Assembly: GCA_010015745.1 (NCBI GenBank)
Contig: ML978190.1
Coordinates: 1 to 64,000, forward strand
DNA: 64,000 nucleotides
Origin: Setomelanomma holmii
Taxonomy: Eukaryota > Ascomycota > Dothideomycetes > Pleosporales > Phaeosphaeriaceae
Direction: 5' to 3'
Translations under genes and position numbers: made by a program
Shown: positions 10,922 to 20,718 of the stretch, in pieces
How positions within the stretch are numbered: the first letter of the stretch is position 1
How the letters are laid out: every line of letters starts with the position of its first letter
Notes under the pieces: generated by a model
Databases searched by the model: none
Seen by the model: the letters and a program-made list of their open reading frames with translations, nothing else
Told to the model about the DNA's origin: nothing

Positions 10922-11656
10922 ATGGCACAGTCCGAAACCACTCTGACCTTACTTTCTAAAGCCGTGAAACACAACCATATCGAGTTTGTGACGTGCGTGT
11001 TCGACAGCCTGTTCGCGATCGACATAAAGGAGCTAGAATGGGAATACCATGAAGAGCTCTTACAGAAATCTGGAGCGGGTCGGCTACTAGATATGAATCA
11101 CCAGGACCTCCTCGATACACTACACTGCGATAAGGCCATATTGGCGCAATATAAAAAGAGTCGCCGTTTGATCTCTCCTGCTTATATTCTCCGCTCTGCC
11201 GTTGAAGGCGAAAAGCTAGAAGCTATGAAGTTCGTGCTTGAGTTTTCACCTAGAACGGTTCTCCGAAAGGCAGATGGAGTACCTCCGTTATCAGTATGCA
11301 AGAGTTTGATTATAGCTAACCTCTTGATAGATGTTGGAGTGGATGTGGACAGGGAAGATCCAAACGGAAATACCCCGCTAGCTGTCTGCTCAGATATTAA
11401 GATAGCGAAGCTTTTGCTTTTGAAGGGAGCCGATGCTAACACAGTTAACGACCAAAACGAAACTGTCCTTAACCTAGCTGCAAGACAACGAAGAAGTGAC
11501 CTAGTGTCTCTTCTTATTAATCACGGCGCGTCTAACTGGTCGTATAATGAACTCGGACTGGCTGATGATTTCATTGAACTCCTCTTCAAGAAGCACTTCA
11601 AGTGGTTATCGGAAATGGGAAGCATGTTTTGTAGATTCTTACTTAATAAGGCGTAG
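10922..11656 (+). CDS. Ankyrin-repeat protein, possibly 3'-disrupted
   Basis: The 244-residue product has two to three recognisable ankyrin repeats in its second half (DPNGNTPLAVCSDIKIAKLL; DQNETVLNLAARQRRSDLV; VSLLINHGA). The N-terminal half is helical and unrecognised. Ankyrin repeats mediate protein contacts; no enzymatic domain is visible. The gene sits inside the transposon island, 277 bp after a solo LTR and 185 bp before a Fot1-like insertion. A different frame stays open from 11650 to the insertion point and resumes beyond it, so the original gene may have been longer and been broken by a frameshift plus the transposon. Alternatively the 244-residue form is complete. Confidence 0.6.
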   Translation: MAQSETTLTLLSKAVKHNHIEFVTCVFDSLFAIDIKELEWEYHEELLQKSGAGRLLDMNHQDLLDTLHCDKAILAQYKKSRRLISPAYILRSAVEGEKLEAMKFVLEFSPRTVLRKADGVPPLSVCKSLIIANLLIDVGVDVDREDPNGNTPLAVCSDIKIAKLLLLKGADANTVNDQNETVLNLAARQRRSDLVSLLINHGASNWSYNELGLADDFIELLFKKHFKWLSEMGSMFCRFLLNKA

Positions 11657-11841
11657 CTTACACTTACGGAATAGGAAACACCACCGAGACAACGCTGTTA
11701 CAGTTTCGAATTTTTCACAAAAAGGGGTTTGAAAGAAACCGCGCTATTCAGGAGATGTTCCGCTCAGAAGATGACCGGACATATTTGTCTAAGATGCTGG
11801 AGTCTCCAGTCTTAGTCGAACATGAAGGCTCGAGAAAAATA

Positions 11842-13656
11842 ACGTAGTTGACAAGCGAGCGGGCCAGACAAGCGAGCGGGCCATCCCACCAACTCTGCGC
11901 ACCATCTTAACTCTTAACTATTATGGCTCCACCACATCAAGCCTACCAATCTTCTTCTGAAGCTGATATACACCTTGCAACATTAGCTATCAAATCAAAA
12001 CAGATTCTGACCAAGAGACGTGCTGCAGAGACATTCAATGTCGCTTGAACAACGCTCCAGAGACGACGCACTGGGAAGCCTACCCGACGCGATTGCCAGC
12101 CCAACTCAAGGAAGCTCACCCAGCTAGAAGAGGAGGTGATTGTCAAATATATACTCGACCTAGATCAACGTGGATTTGCGCCTATGTACGCGGCTACACG
12201 TGATATGGCTGATAAGCTGCTGGCACAGCGCAGCGCAGGTTGCGTTGGCGTCCACTGGCCGCGCAACTTTGTCAAGCGTACAGACAGTCTTAAGACGCGA
12301 TGGAATCGAGCGTACGATAGACAGAGAGCTCTATGCGAGGATCCTGTACTAATTAGGAGCTGGTTTGAGCTTGTGGAGCATACAAAGGCCAAGTACGGTA
12401 TCTGCAACAAGGACGTCTACAACTTCAACAAGGCTGGCTTTATGATGGGCAAGATCACGACTCAGCTCGTCGTTACAGGGTCAGAGAGGAGAGGCAGGCC
12501 AAAGGCTATCCAGCCTGGCGACCGTGAGTGGACGACAGTGATCGCTGCGATTAACGCTGCTGGCTGGACAATCCCACCCTTCCTCATCTTTGCTGGCCAG
12601 TATCACTTGTCTGCCTGGTATGAGGAGGCAGAGATCCTATGCGACTAAGCGATCGCAGTTAGCGACAACGGCTGGACGAATAACGAGCTTGGTGTAGAGT
12701 TGCTGAAGCACTTTATTAAGCATAACACGCCGGCTGCTTATCCTTGATGGCCATGAGAGCCACCACTCTCTTAAGTTTGAGGAGCTCTGCAAGGAGAATA
12801 ATATCTACACGCTCTGCATGCCGCCTCACTCATCCCACCTGCTGCAGCCTCTTGACGTTGGCTGCTTCTTGCCATTAAAGCGCGCCTACAGCCGTGAGAT
12901 CGAGGCTCTCATCCGCCACCACAGCAACCACATCACAAAGCTTGAATTCCTGCCAGCTTTTAAGGTAGCCTTTGATCGCGCGTTCACAACAGCTAATATC
13001 TGCTCAGCCTTTCGAGGCGCAGGCCTTATCCCTCTTCAGCCAGACGTTGTTCTATCAAAGCTAGACGTGCAGCTTCGTACGCCTTCACCAGCCACCCTAC
13101 CAGAGGCCGTCTGGGAGGCCCGTACGCCGACAAACGTACGTGAGCTTGAGGCTCAATCAACGTTAATACGTGATCGCGTGCGGCGGCACAAGAGCTTGTC
13201 GCCAGCCTCAATTATTGAGGCAATTGGCCAGCTCAAGAAAGGAGCAGAGGTGATGATGCTCTCAGCTGAGCTAATGTGCGATCAGATTAGCAGCCTTGAG
13301 AGAGCTAACAAGGCAGCAACAAAGCGTAGACAGCGCAAAAAGAAGCGAATACAGAAGCAGGGGGTCTTAACAAAGGGGGAGAGAGAGGACATACTTGCCC
13401 AGAAGGAGGCTAGCCAGTAGAGAGAGCGTGAACAGCGTCAGAGTGAAGGGCAATCAGGCCTCAGCCGCCAGGCTCTAGCGCGCTGTAAGAGGTGCAGAGA
13501 GACTGGGCATAACTCACATACGTGTAAAAAAGATACTTTAGATACTGCTTAATCTACTGTTTCAATATCTATAGATTATCTCATGATATGGTGGAGTTGC
13601 ACGCCTGTAGAGGTGCGCAGAGTTGGTAGGGTGGCCCGCTCGCTTGTCAACTACGT
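11842..13656 (+). mobile_element. Fot1-like Tc1/mariner element with TIRs and TA target duplication
   Basis: The 1,815-bp element is flanked by TA at 11840-11841 and 13657-13658. The left end begins ACGTAGTTGACAAGCGAGCG and the right end is its inverse (CGCTCGCTTGTCAACTACGT). The inverted repeats continue inward to CCAACTCTGCGCACC. The left repeat has a tandem duplication of a 17-bp segment (GACAAGCGAGCGGGCCA) that the right repeat has only once. Size and TA duplication match Fot1/pogo elements. Confidence 0.95.
11923..13552 (+). pseudogene. RIP-damaged Fot1-like transposase
   Basis: The frame encodes a pogo/Fot1 transposase broken at several points: TGA at about 12046, TAA at 12646-12648, a one-base frameshift near 12741 just before the LLILDGH block, and TAG at 13418-13420. 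The first catalytic motif is NFNKAGFMMG where family members have NFDETGF, so Asp became Asn and Glu became Lys, both G-to-A changes. Later motifs LLILDGHESHH and LLQPLDVGCF are normal. The C-terminus has a CCHC zinc knuckle (CKRCRETGHNSHTC). The three stops can also be explained by C-to-T or G-to-A transitions. Inactive; it could only be moved by a related transposase acting in trans. Confidence 0.88.
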
Positions 13657-13658
13657 TA

Positions 13659-14546
13659 TACTTAGAATCGTTACTAGATTCTATTAGGTCTGGTGTAGGC
13701 GAAGGCTCTTGCTAGAAGGCGTTTCTTGCAAAGGCATTCGTAAAATATGTCGAGAGCATTCGCGTGTATAATAGCCTTAAGGCGTACACCTTGCTACTCT
13801 GCGTTGCGACGCGCTACGTTCAAGCTCTTCTCCAACAGGCTGTTTAAGGTGACATAGTGTTCTTGTTTAGCTAGCGAAATCGCTACATCTGCTCAGCTGC
13901 GGGTTGCAAAATGCTTATACGGCTGGATAGCGGACGTACTGTATCGTTCTAGCCTACTACCAATGTCCAACATGTTTGCCTTGCTGAGCTGCAAATCTTG
14001 CAGACAAGATCCAATGGTTCGCAAGGTCACCTCGAAGTCTAGTCGACCCTCATCGAGGCGATGTTCCTCTGCTTCTACATGTGATCGTACTAGGTTTTGA
14101 CGACAGTTTCCCCAGCTATATTGTCTCGCAGCGGCACTTCGGGTCTTGTGATGGGTGTCTAGTGTCGTGAATCTGAGTTGCGTGCCACATGATGGAGCGA
14201 ATACGGGAACATGCTTGAGGTCTGTCGACGAGACTTAACGCACGCTTCCATGCGCGATTTCAGGCGACGTAAGGCATTTTCATCGATATCATCGGACCTA
14301 CTTCGCGTGCGTCACCGTACTCTATCAAGCAGATAAGTGCCATACATTGCGCAGCGTTCGTTCCTGTTTCGCGATGCAGTTGCTGGCACTTCCGTTCTGC
14401 TGATGTTCGACGGACGTTGCTCGCAAGACCGGCCGAGAGAGCACGTCATGGATTCGTGATTGGTAATCGACATAACTATACACAGTTGACAACGCTGATA
14501 CATACTTTACGTCGTTCCGCCTCGTGGTACACCATATCAGATCGCC
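13659..14546. other. Decayed sequence and promoter region of the carrier gene
   Basis: The first about 200 bp continue the split coding remnant. The rest shows no supported gene. The last about 200 bp presumably hold the carrier-gene promoter; no clear TATA element stands out. Confidence 0.4.
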
Positions 14547-15713
14547 ATGGCTTCGATACGAAGCGCACGAAGCAATCCGACAGCAGACGAGCGGGCGCCG
14601 TTGTTGGCGCATGACGATGCGCGACCTCGCTCGAGTACGCCTTCGGAGGCAAGCGATTCGTCAATTGAGCCGGAGAAGGCAACATCGCGCACATGGACCT
14701 ATGTGTGGAGGGGTGTGCTCACTATTTTCGCGATTCTTGTGATTGCAGTATTCGTGAAGGGATGGATCGATGCGGATGATGTCAATGTAAGTCTCTTCGA
14801 CTTGCATCGCGGAAGCGACCACCGACTGACTATCGTGCTTCAGTTCGATCTCAAAGGGGCATGGAAGCGCGCATTAGGAGGTGGACTCAGCGGTGCCGCG
14901 GCAATGGTCCTGCAAGTACTGCTGTTGATGCCCATCCGCACAATCATGAACTACCAGTACCGCCACGGCAGCTCTTTGACAGTCGCCACCAAGACGCTGT
15001 ATGAAGACGGTGGTCTGGGACGTTACTACCAAGGACTCGGGCCAGCACTTTTCCAAGGGCCCATCGCACGCTTCGGCGACACAGCGGCCAATGCTGGGAT
15101 TCTGGCGCTGCTGAAGTCGAATGGCTACTTGAAGCAGCTCCCTTCGCCAGTGCAGACGGTGTTTGCGTCTTGCGCGGCGGCTGCGTTCAGGATGTTGCTC
15201 ATGCCAATTGATACGCTGAAAACGACGCTTCAAGCGCAAGGTGCGAGAGGTACAGCGTTGTTACGACAGCGTATCCGCACCGATGGGATTGGGAGTCTTT
15301 GGTGGGGCGCATTTGCTACTGCTGCTGCGACATTCGTCGGCCACTATCCATGGTTCGCCGTGTACAACTTCCTCTCCGAGACCATCAGGGAGCCTTCCAA
15401 AGAGCAGATCGGGTGGTGGTTACTTCGAGCGGCGTTCATTGGATTCTGTGCTTCCGTCGCATCAGACACGATTTCAAATTCCTTAAGAGTCGTAAAGACG
15501 TATCGACAGGTCAATGACACGAGAATATCGTACACAGAGGCTGCGAGGCGAGTCGTGCGTCAAGATGGCAGGATTGGACTGTTTGGACGAGGGCTCAAGA
15601 CGAGAATACTTGCCAATGGGTTGCAAGGCATATTGTTCTCGATTTTGTGGAAGCTGTTCTTGAAGATTTGGGAAGACAAGACCAAGTCAGTGGGTAGCAA
15701 AGATGGAAGATGA
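14547..15713 (+). CDS. Mitochondrial carrier (SLC25) family protein
   Basis: Exons are 14547-14786 and 14844-15713; the 57-nt intron has GTAAGT, a CTGAC branch site and CAG, giving 369 residues. A soluble acidic/Ser-rich N-terminus precedes one hydrophobic segment (about residues 55-73), then a carrier domain. The clearest signature is PIDTLKTTLQAQ, matching P-x-[DE]-x-x-[KR]; the first repeat has a degenerate version (PIRTIMNYQY). Further carrier features are GLGRYYQGLGPALFQGP and GLFGRGLKTRI. Such proteins exchange metabolites across the inner mitochondrial membrane, but the substrate cannot be told. The extra N-terminal hydrophobic segment and the degenerate first motif make it an atypical member. 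Confidence 0.85.
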   Translation: MASIRSARSNPTADERAPLLAHDDARPRSSTPSEASDSSIEPEKATSRTWTYVWRGVLTIFAILVIAVFVKGWIDADDVNVSLFDLHRGSDHRLTIVLQFDLKGAWKRALGGGLSGAAAMVLQVLLLMPIRTIMNYQYRHGSSLTVATKTLYEDGGLGRYYQGLGPALFQGPIARFGDTAANAGILALLKSNGYLKQLPSPVQTVFASCAAAAFRMLLMPIDTLKTTLQAQGARGTALLRQRIRTDGIGSLWWGAFATAAATFVGHYPWFAVYNFLSETIREPSKEQIGWWLLRAAFIGFCASVASDTISNSLRVVKTYRQVNDTRISYTEAARRVVRQDGRIGLFGRGLKTRILANGLQGILFSILWKLFLKIWEDKTKSVGSKDGR

Positions 15714-16069
15714 ACGTTGTTTACAGTCGCAAGTCTTGTTGATAAGCACTAAGTAGGAGAAGGACAGAAAAGGAAAGTTACCAATATGAGTCGCATACAA
15801 GTCACCACGCCCACGGACAAAAGACTGAAGTCACAGAAACCACGAAACGTCACCGCAACCATGAACCACCCGCAATATGTAAACAATTTTTATATCATGA
15901 TCCATCAAGCGGCGAACGACTTCTTCACGCACCGTTTCGTTGGCTTCTTTGGACCCTTGCCATTTCCCGAAGGCTGACTGCTATCCCCATTGCCCACACC
16001 AGTTTTGGAGTACTCTCCGTCAGTCTACATCTCTCTCAAGTCAGCAGGGGCCCACCACTGGTTCTCGTT
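15714..16069. other. Intergenic, convergent gene ends
   Basis: Lies between the 3' ends of the carrier gene (plus) and the disrupted secreted-protein gene (minus). Nothing else is seen. Confidence 0.5.
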
Positions 16070-16617
16070 CTAGTGGCAGTCGAAGGTGCACATAATCTGC
16101 CTTTCGGAGCTGCAGTCAATTAATTAGCCAAGCTTGCGCAAAGCGCAGACGGTAAAAATAATACGTACAAGCTTCCGCTACTATCACTTTTGTCGGCCCA
16201 ACCACCTTGCGTACAGTGCGCGCGAGAGTTCCTGCCATTGCCATCCGTCAGGAACTTTTGGCCATCGAGCGTGACTTGGATGTAGTCCTTATCCTTTGTC
16301 CGAATTGGTTCGACGCGCAGCCAACTCTGGAGCGCGGATTCGGATGAGCAGCTGTTACCGACGGAACCGCATTGCTCCCAGTGAGGTCGCGTGTACATGG
16401 ACTTTCCTTTGTCGTCGTACATGGTCCAGTACACCTAGAAGGGCTTGCCGGTGTCGGCTTCATTGGCGTAGGCATGTTGCGTGATTTGAAGTAGGCAGGT
16501 ACCTTGATTGTATGGGCAGGGTGTCAAGGCGCCGCATGGGCCAGGATCAGCCATTGAGGAGCCCAGGAGGGCGAGGAAAGCAGTTGCTCCGTTGGACTCA
16601 GTGAAAATCATTGTCAC
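16070..16617 (-). pseudogene. Small secreted cysteine-containing protein, disrupted by one stop
   Basis: Predicted exons are 16617-16169 and 16109-16070, separated by a 59-nt intron with GTACGT donor, TTGAC branch region and CAG acceptor. Joined, they give 163 codons in frame with a single internal TAG at 16435-16437. The N-terminus is a weak signal-peptide-like hydrophobic stretch (TAFLALLGSSMA) followed by DPGPCGALTPCPYNQGTC. The C-terminal exon adds SERQIMCTFDCH, with two further cysteines. The stop replaces an expected Gln (CAG to TAG) between KPF and VYWTMYDD, and the frame downstream remains clean. It therefore looks like a recent loss, or a nonsense allele of an effector-type gene. No homologous family is recognised. 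Confidence 0.6.
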
Positions 16618-17426
16618 GAAAGCGGCACTGTCGAGGTGCTGTGGGATGGGAGCGCTGGTTGCTGAAGTGTGAAGTAGGAAGCGATGGAATGATGGTGGTT
16701 TGAGGCGGGAAATGAAAGCGGTGGAAGTGATGAAGATAGACGATGCAGAGAGTATTACCTGATGGCACAGATCATCGTCGATATTTAAGCATGTCTAGTA
16801 TTGTAAGGCCTGGCTTCTCGACAAAGATCTTACTTGGTGACATGGTCTTCAGCTCCGAGGCTGAAGATTCATCTTGGTATTGGAGCGCCTAATGTTCACC
16901 TCAGCTTGATCAGAGCTTGTTCGAGCTTGTGCGACATCGAGAACAGTGCGGCTCTGGTGTTGTGGCGGTGCGCGATAGAGACTTCAGGCTACCCGCGCTA
17001 TCGTGCTAGGGCTGAGGCGCTGGCGATATCACAAGCGCTCTTCAAAACCATGGCGTTCGATGTGCTTATTCCCTGTGGGCCTTCAACTTCTAATTTTGTC
17101 GTCATTGGGACACATTCTGAGGCTCTGTTTACATCTATGGCTCAGTGAAGGCCGGTAGGATTTCAACGGTCAGATGCAACCATGACGACAAGAATGCTTG
17201 AGACCGCAGTCCAGCTTCTCGGATTCATCAGACCGTGGCCGAATAGACAGGAATGCTCGTAATTTTGAGGATGTGAATGGTTGAATCTGAATCCTTAGAA
17301 GTGAAGCTCAACACGCATTTGGGCGGTCTTACCGCAACAATATCAGATAAAAAGTAAAGCAAGTGCATCTCTTCAATCCTTTCCCAGATTCACCAGAGTT
17401 CTACGTTCCGCGCACAACCGCAACGC
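16618..17426. other. Intergenic region
   Basis: No supported gene. It contains the upstream flank of the disrupted secreted-protein gene (minus) and the 3' flank of the DsbA-like gene. Confidence 0.45.
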
Positions 17427-18160
17427 TCACGACGCCTCCTTCTCAACCTGCCCAAGCACCTTCACATAATCCTCCACACTCTTCGCCCCTACGAGCGTAA
17501 AATCCCTCCTCTTGCCCTCAAACACCACATACGGCACACTATCCACCGCATTTCCCACCTGTTCTCTAATCGCCATCTTCGTCTCCATCAGTTCTTCGCC
17601 ATCATCTTCAACTAGCGCTTTAGCTTCATGCTCGGACAAGCCGGCCGCGAGACATGCTTTTGTCAGTGTCTCGTGGGATGCGGGGTGTGCGCGGTGGGAG
17701 AAGTAACTATCGTATAAGGACTCGAGGGCGCGGATAGCGTGGGCGGGGGGCTTGTTGTTTTGCAAATACTGCAAGATGCGATGTGCGTGTAATGTATTCG
17801 CAATCGTGCCGCCCGAGAAATCAAATGTAATACCGTCGTCTTTGCCCAAAGCGGTCATGTAGTCAATATACATCTGCATGCGTTCGGGTGAGTCGTTGTA
17901 TCTTTCTTTCTTGTACCATTCGTACTTGTCCCGGCCTTCCATGCTAAAGTCCGGGTAGAGCTGATAAGGTGCGAGGCGCAGGGTGAAAGTCACGGGGGAG
18001 TTGGGGTTGGATGATGTCCATGATGTTAGAGCTTTGCGGAGGCGGACGAAACCGAGATATGTCCTGGTAGGATGTAAATTTGGATGTGCAAGTTGATTGA
18101 GATGTAGTACCATGGACATATCGTGTCGAGAGTGAATGTTATTGTTGAATTGTAAGGCAT
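17427..18160 (-). CDS. DsbA/FrnE-like thioredoxin-fold oxidoreductase
   Basis: Exons are 18160-18111 and 18063-17427; the 47-nt intron splits the active-site region. The 228-residue product begins MPYNSTITFTLDTICPWTYLG. The CPWT motif after the first beta strand marks the DsbA family, 2-hydroxychromene-2-carboxylate isomerase/FrnE branch. It then has a long helical insert and ends with the family's cis-Pro strand (VDSVPYVVFEGKR). Only one cysteine of the CxxC pair is present (C-P-W-T), as in many FrnE-like proteins. The likely role is a cytosolic thiol oxidoreductase or glutathione-dependent isomerase; the substrate is unknown. The start was chosen because the short first exon supplies the conserved strand and the CPW motif. 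Confidence 0.85.
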
Positions 18161-18615
18161 GATGGTTGTCAAGATTGTTGCAGGACTTGAGAGAACAGAT
18201 CATGCAAGGCTTGGTTGGAGATGTTGGGGTAGACATACCATGCACCACGGCAACACCAATACATGAATACGAGGCGTTCCTTGTCCCCGATGGACGTCAT
18301 GCGGGGCGGCTTCGGAACGATCTCCACTTACAAGACCCTAGCTTCCGATCCAGGAACTGTGGCTGTGCTGTCTGTATGCGCGAGTTTCAAGGTATGCCGA
18401 ATAAGAGTAGGAAGACTTTCGATGTTTGATACATGTGATAAGATCAATATTGGCAACTCAGAATGATTCTGAACGGTATCTGCAAGCAATGCACCAAAGT
18501 GTAAATAAAAGTGGAAACTCTACCATGCCCATCTAGCCGGCCACAACACGCGTGAGAATTGGTATTGGCGCATCTACAAAAAGCGAAGTCCAGACAGGGA
18601 ACTGAACCGATTATG
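18161..18615. promoter_or_regulatory. Promoter region of the DsbA-like gene, 3' flank of RVS167
   Basis: No gene is recognised. By position it must hold the upstream control region of the minus-strand oxidoreductase gene and the RVS167 3'UTR; no specific element is identified. Confidence 0.4.
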
Positions 18616-20189
18616 TTAATTCAGTTTGACGTAATTTCCTGGCACTGATTAGCATCCTGCATAGCACTCTCCAAAAGAGCAAAACCTACCTGGGAATTGC
18701 CCTTGCTTTCCCCTTACTTTACCAATCCACCATTCGTTGTCATTTTGAGTCCGGGAGACAATCTCTATTACGTCGCCGGTCAGGAAGCTGAGATCACCCT
18801 CGGCTTGCGCTTCGTAGTCGTATAATGCAGTAACAGTCTCCGCCGCAGGTATGCCGCTCAGTCGCGAGGGCTTCGGCTTTGGTGGCGGTGGTGCTGCGCC
18901 CTTCGCCTTCGCGACTGAGCCCCAGGAGCCGGCAGATAACGCTGGCGACTTGACATCTCCAACTGCCCCAGCCCCTTCTGGGCCTGGACTATAGGGTGGT
19001 GGCGCTTCTGCGTCCTCGGAGATGGAAGATCGGCCTGCTTTCGCCTCTGCCATCTTCGCTGCGTATTTGGATTGACCAGGTTTCGCTCCAGGTGTGCGAC
19101 CGCCCGTTGACTTGAACTTGACGATTGAAATCTTCTCCGCTTGCTCTTGGGCGTCTCCGCGCTTCTTCTGGTACGCTGCCTCGATGTCCAACGTCAAGTC
19201 AAAGTAGCCAATGTCCAGCCGCTGCATGCGCTCGTGTAGTGTGTAGAAGACGTTCAGCTGCATGTAGTAGAATGATTGGAAAAGTGGCTGAATGAATTCT
19301 CGCTCGAGGGCGAAAAGCCTCGGTAGCTCGTCCTTGAGTAAGTCGTTGAAGTAGTTGTAATCCTGGGTTGCTTGCTCTACATCGTTTTCTGCCTTGTATA
19401 TCGCCTTTTCGTCTTTTAGCGTCTTCTCTTTCTTGTCTTGTAGCTTTTTCAGAGCTGCGCGTTGGCGGTCATAATCGAGCTGCTTGTGATCGCGCTTGAC
19501 TGCGAGCTTCCGTACCGCCTTGATGATCTCCAGTAATTCGTCCGCGGGCCGGATAACTCGGGATTCAATCATCTCCAACTCAGGCTTCAAAGTTTCTTGC
19601 AGCTCGTTGACCACGCTCTCGTACTGCTCGCATGCTTCTATGCCGGCTGCGTTGCCCTCGTCGTGGAAGGAAGTGGGATCCGACATTCGTCCGGAAATGG
19701 GCTTGTAGACTTCGGCGATGGATTTGGAGAATTCGATCTGATGGGTGAGCATTCCTATACCAAAGTGTTAGGTGACACTCTATTATAGCATGCGACGCGT
19801 CACTCGCACCATTGATGGCTTCAAAGTACCTATCCTATGTTAGCGCTACCCGGTTTGAGCATACTTGACATGGTCGCATACTTCTTAGACTCCTCGTGTA
19901 GCTTCTTCGTCTCCTTCTCCAGCTCCTCGAAGCGGCGCTCAGCGTCGATGTAGATGGCATCCTTTGTGATCTCGCCCTACGCGTCAGGGAATCAGCGCAT
20001 GCTCGCGATTTGCGGAAGCCTGCGCAGAGTGCAGAGTTGTCGCTGATGGACTCGGTGACGTACAATATTGAACTTTTGCTTGATTGTTTGCGGCGTCTGT
20101 GACCATGGTCAGCGATCGACTGGCGCCCAAGGTGGTGCCTGAGTAGAGCATACCCGCACGACGCTCTTTGTCAGGCCTTTCCAACTCAT
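18616..20189 (-). CDS. RVS167: BAR-SH3 protein, RVS167/amphiphysin type
   Basis: Six exons are predicted: 20189-20154, 20096-20064, 19976-19882, 19829-19810, 19754-18690 and 18638-18616, giving 423 residues in one frame. The N-terminal BAR domain (about residues 1-240) begins MSWKGLTKSVVR and contains EITKDAIYIDAERRFEELE and a long coiled region. A Pro/Ala-rich linker (APPPYSPGPEGAG, APPPPKPKPS) leads to a C-terminal SH3 domain (VTALYDYEAQAEGDLSFL ... NEWWIGKVRGKQGQFPGNYVKLN). The last small exon is needed to complete the SH3 domain; reading into the final intron would give a wrong tail. Rvs167 binds curved membranes and drives vesicle scission at cortical actin patches during endocytosis. 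A 20-nt exon is unusually small but conserves the frame and family sequence. Confidence 0.93.
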
Positions 20190-20718
20190 GGCGGGGTGGT
20201 TGAGGTAGTATTATTGGAGATTGATGTGTGGTAGATGTGTGTGCAGCGCGCAAGTAAGGTGTGAAGACAAGGAGAAAGGAAGTGGACCACGCGGTGGGCT
20301 TATGGCCCGATGAGGTTGCGTTTGTCTTGGTGGCTCGGTTCTTTGGTGTCTTGTCGCTCCTGCCTATGACGTGCCACGAGTGGCAGTGCAGCCACGATGC
20401 GCCCGGCCCGGGTGATGCGGCCCTCCGATCGACTGCAAGTGACAAGTTGTGAGTAGCACAAACACCTTCACGGTACTTCAGATCCCAATACCACAGTAAA
20501 TGATCTGTACGCTGCATCAAATCTTGCAATGTCAAGTCCGACAAATCCGGGACTTGGCTTGTGCCTGCAGGGCTGCTGCTTGCAGGAGTGGGCATCATGA
20601 ATGATGATCCGCGGCGCTTAGTCAAGCCAAGAAAGCTCTGAGCTTCGTCGAGGGCGAATTCTTATCTGATCTCTGATCTCTCACACACACCACCAACACC
20701 ACCATCCTCACATCCACC
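20190..20718. promoter_or_regulatory. Divergent promoter region RVS167 / NFS1
   Basis: 529 bp separate the two start codons on opposite strands. A CT/CA-rich leader (CTCACACACACCACC-like) precedes the NFS1 start, typical of fungal 5'UTRs. No gene is supported inside. Confidence 0.5.

Larger units (their letters stand above)
11650..13718 (+). pseudogene. Coding remnant split by the Fot1-like insertion
   Basis: Frame 1 is open from 11650 to 11841 (TTETTLLQFRIFHKKGFER ... SRKI). If the element at 11842-13656 and one TA are removed, the same frame continues at 13659 (YLESLLDSIRSGVGEGSC) up to a TAG at about 13716, then stays open for about 45 more codons. This suggests that the transposon landed in a coding region, probably the 3' part of the ankyrin gene. 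The link to the ankyrin frame requires a frameshift near 11650 and is inferred. Confidence 0.4.

Noticed and set aside
16248..16475. Ser/Pro/Thr-rich frame inside the disrupted secreted-protein gene
   Set aside because: A splice that would join it to the upstream exon gives low-complexity text, while the other frame gives a Cys-containing protein with a good terminal intron; treated as a shadow.
20261..20625. Open frames overlapping the RVS167 5' exons and upstream region
   Set aside because: They run through predicted introns and the promoter, have no domain, and the six-exon BAR-SH3 model explains the region.
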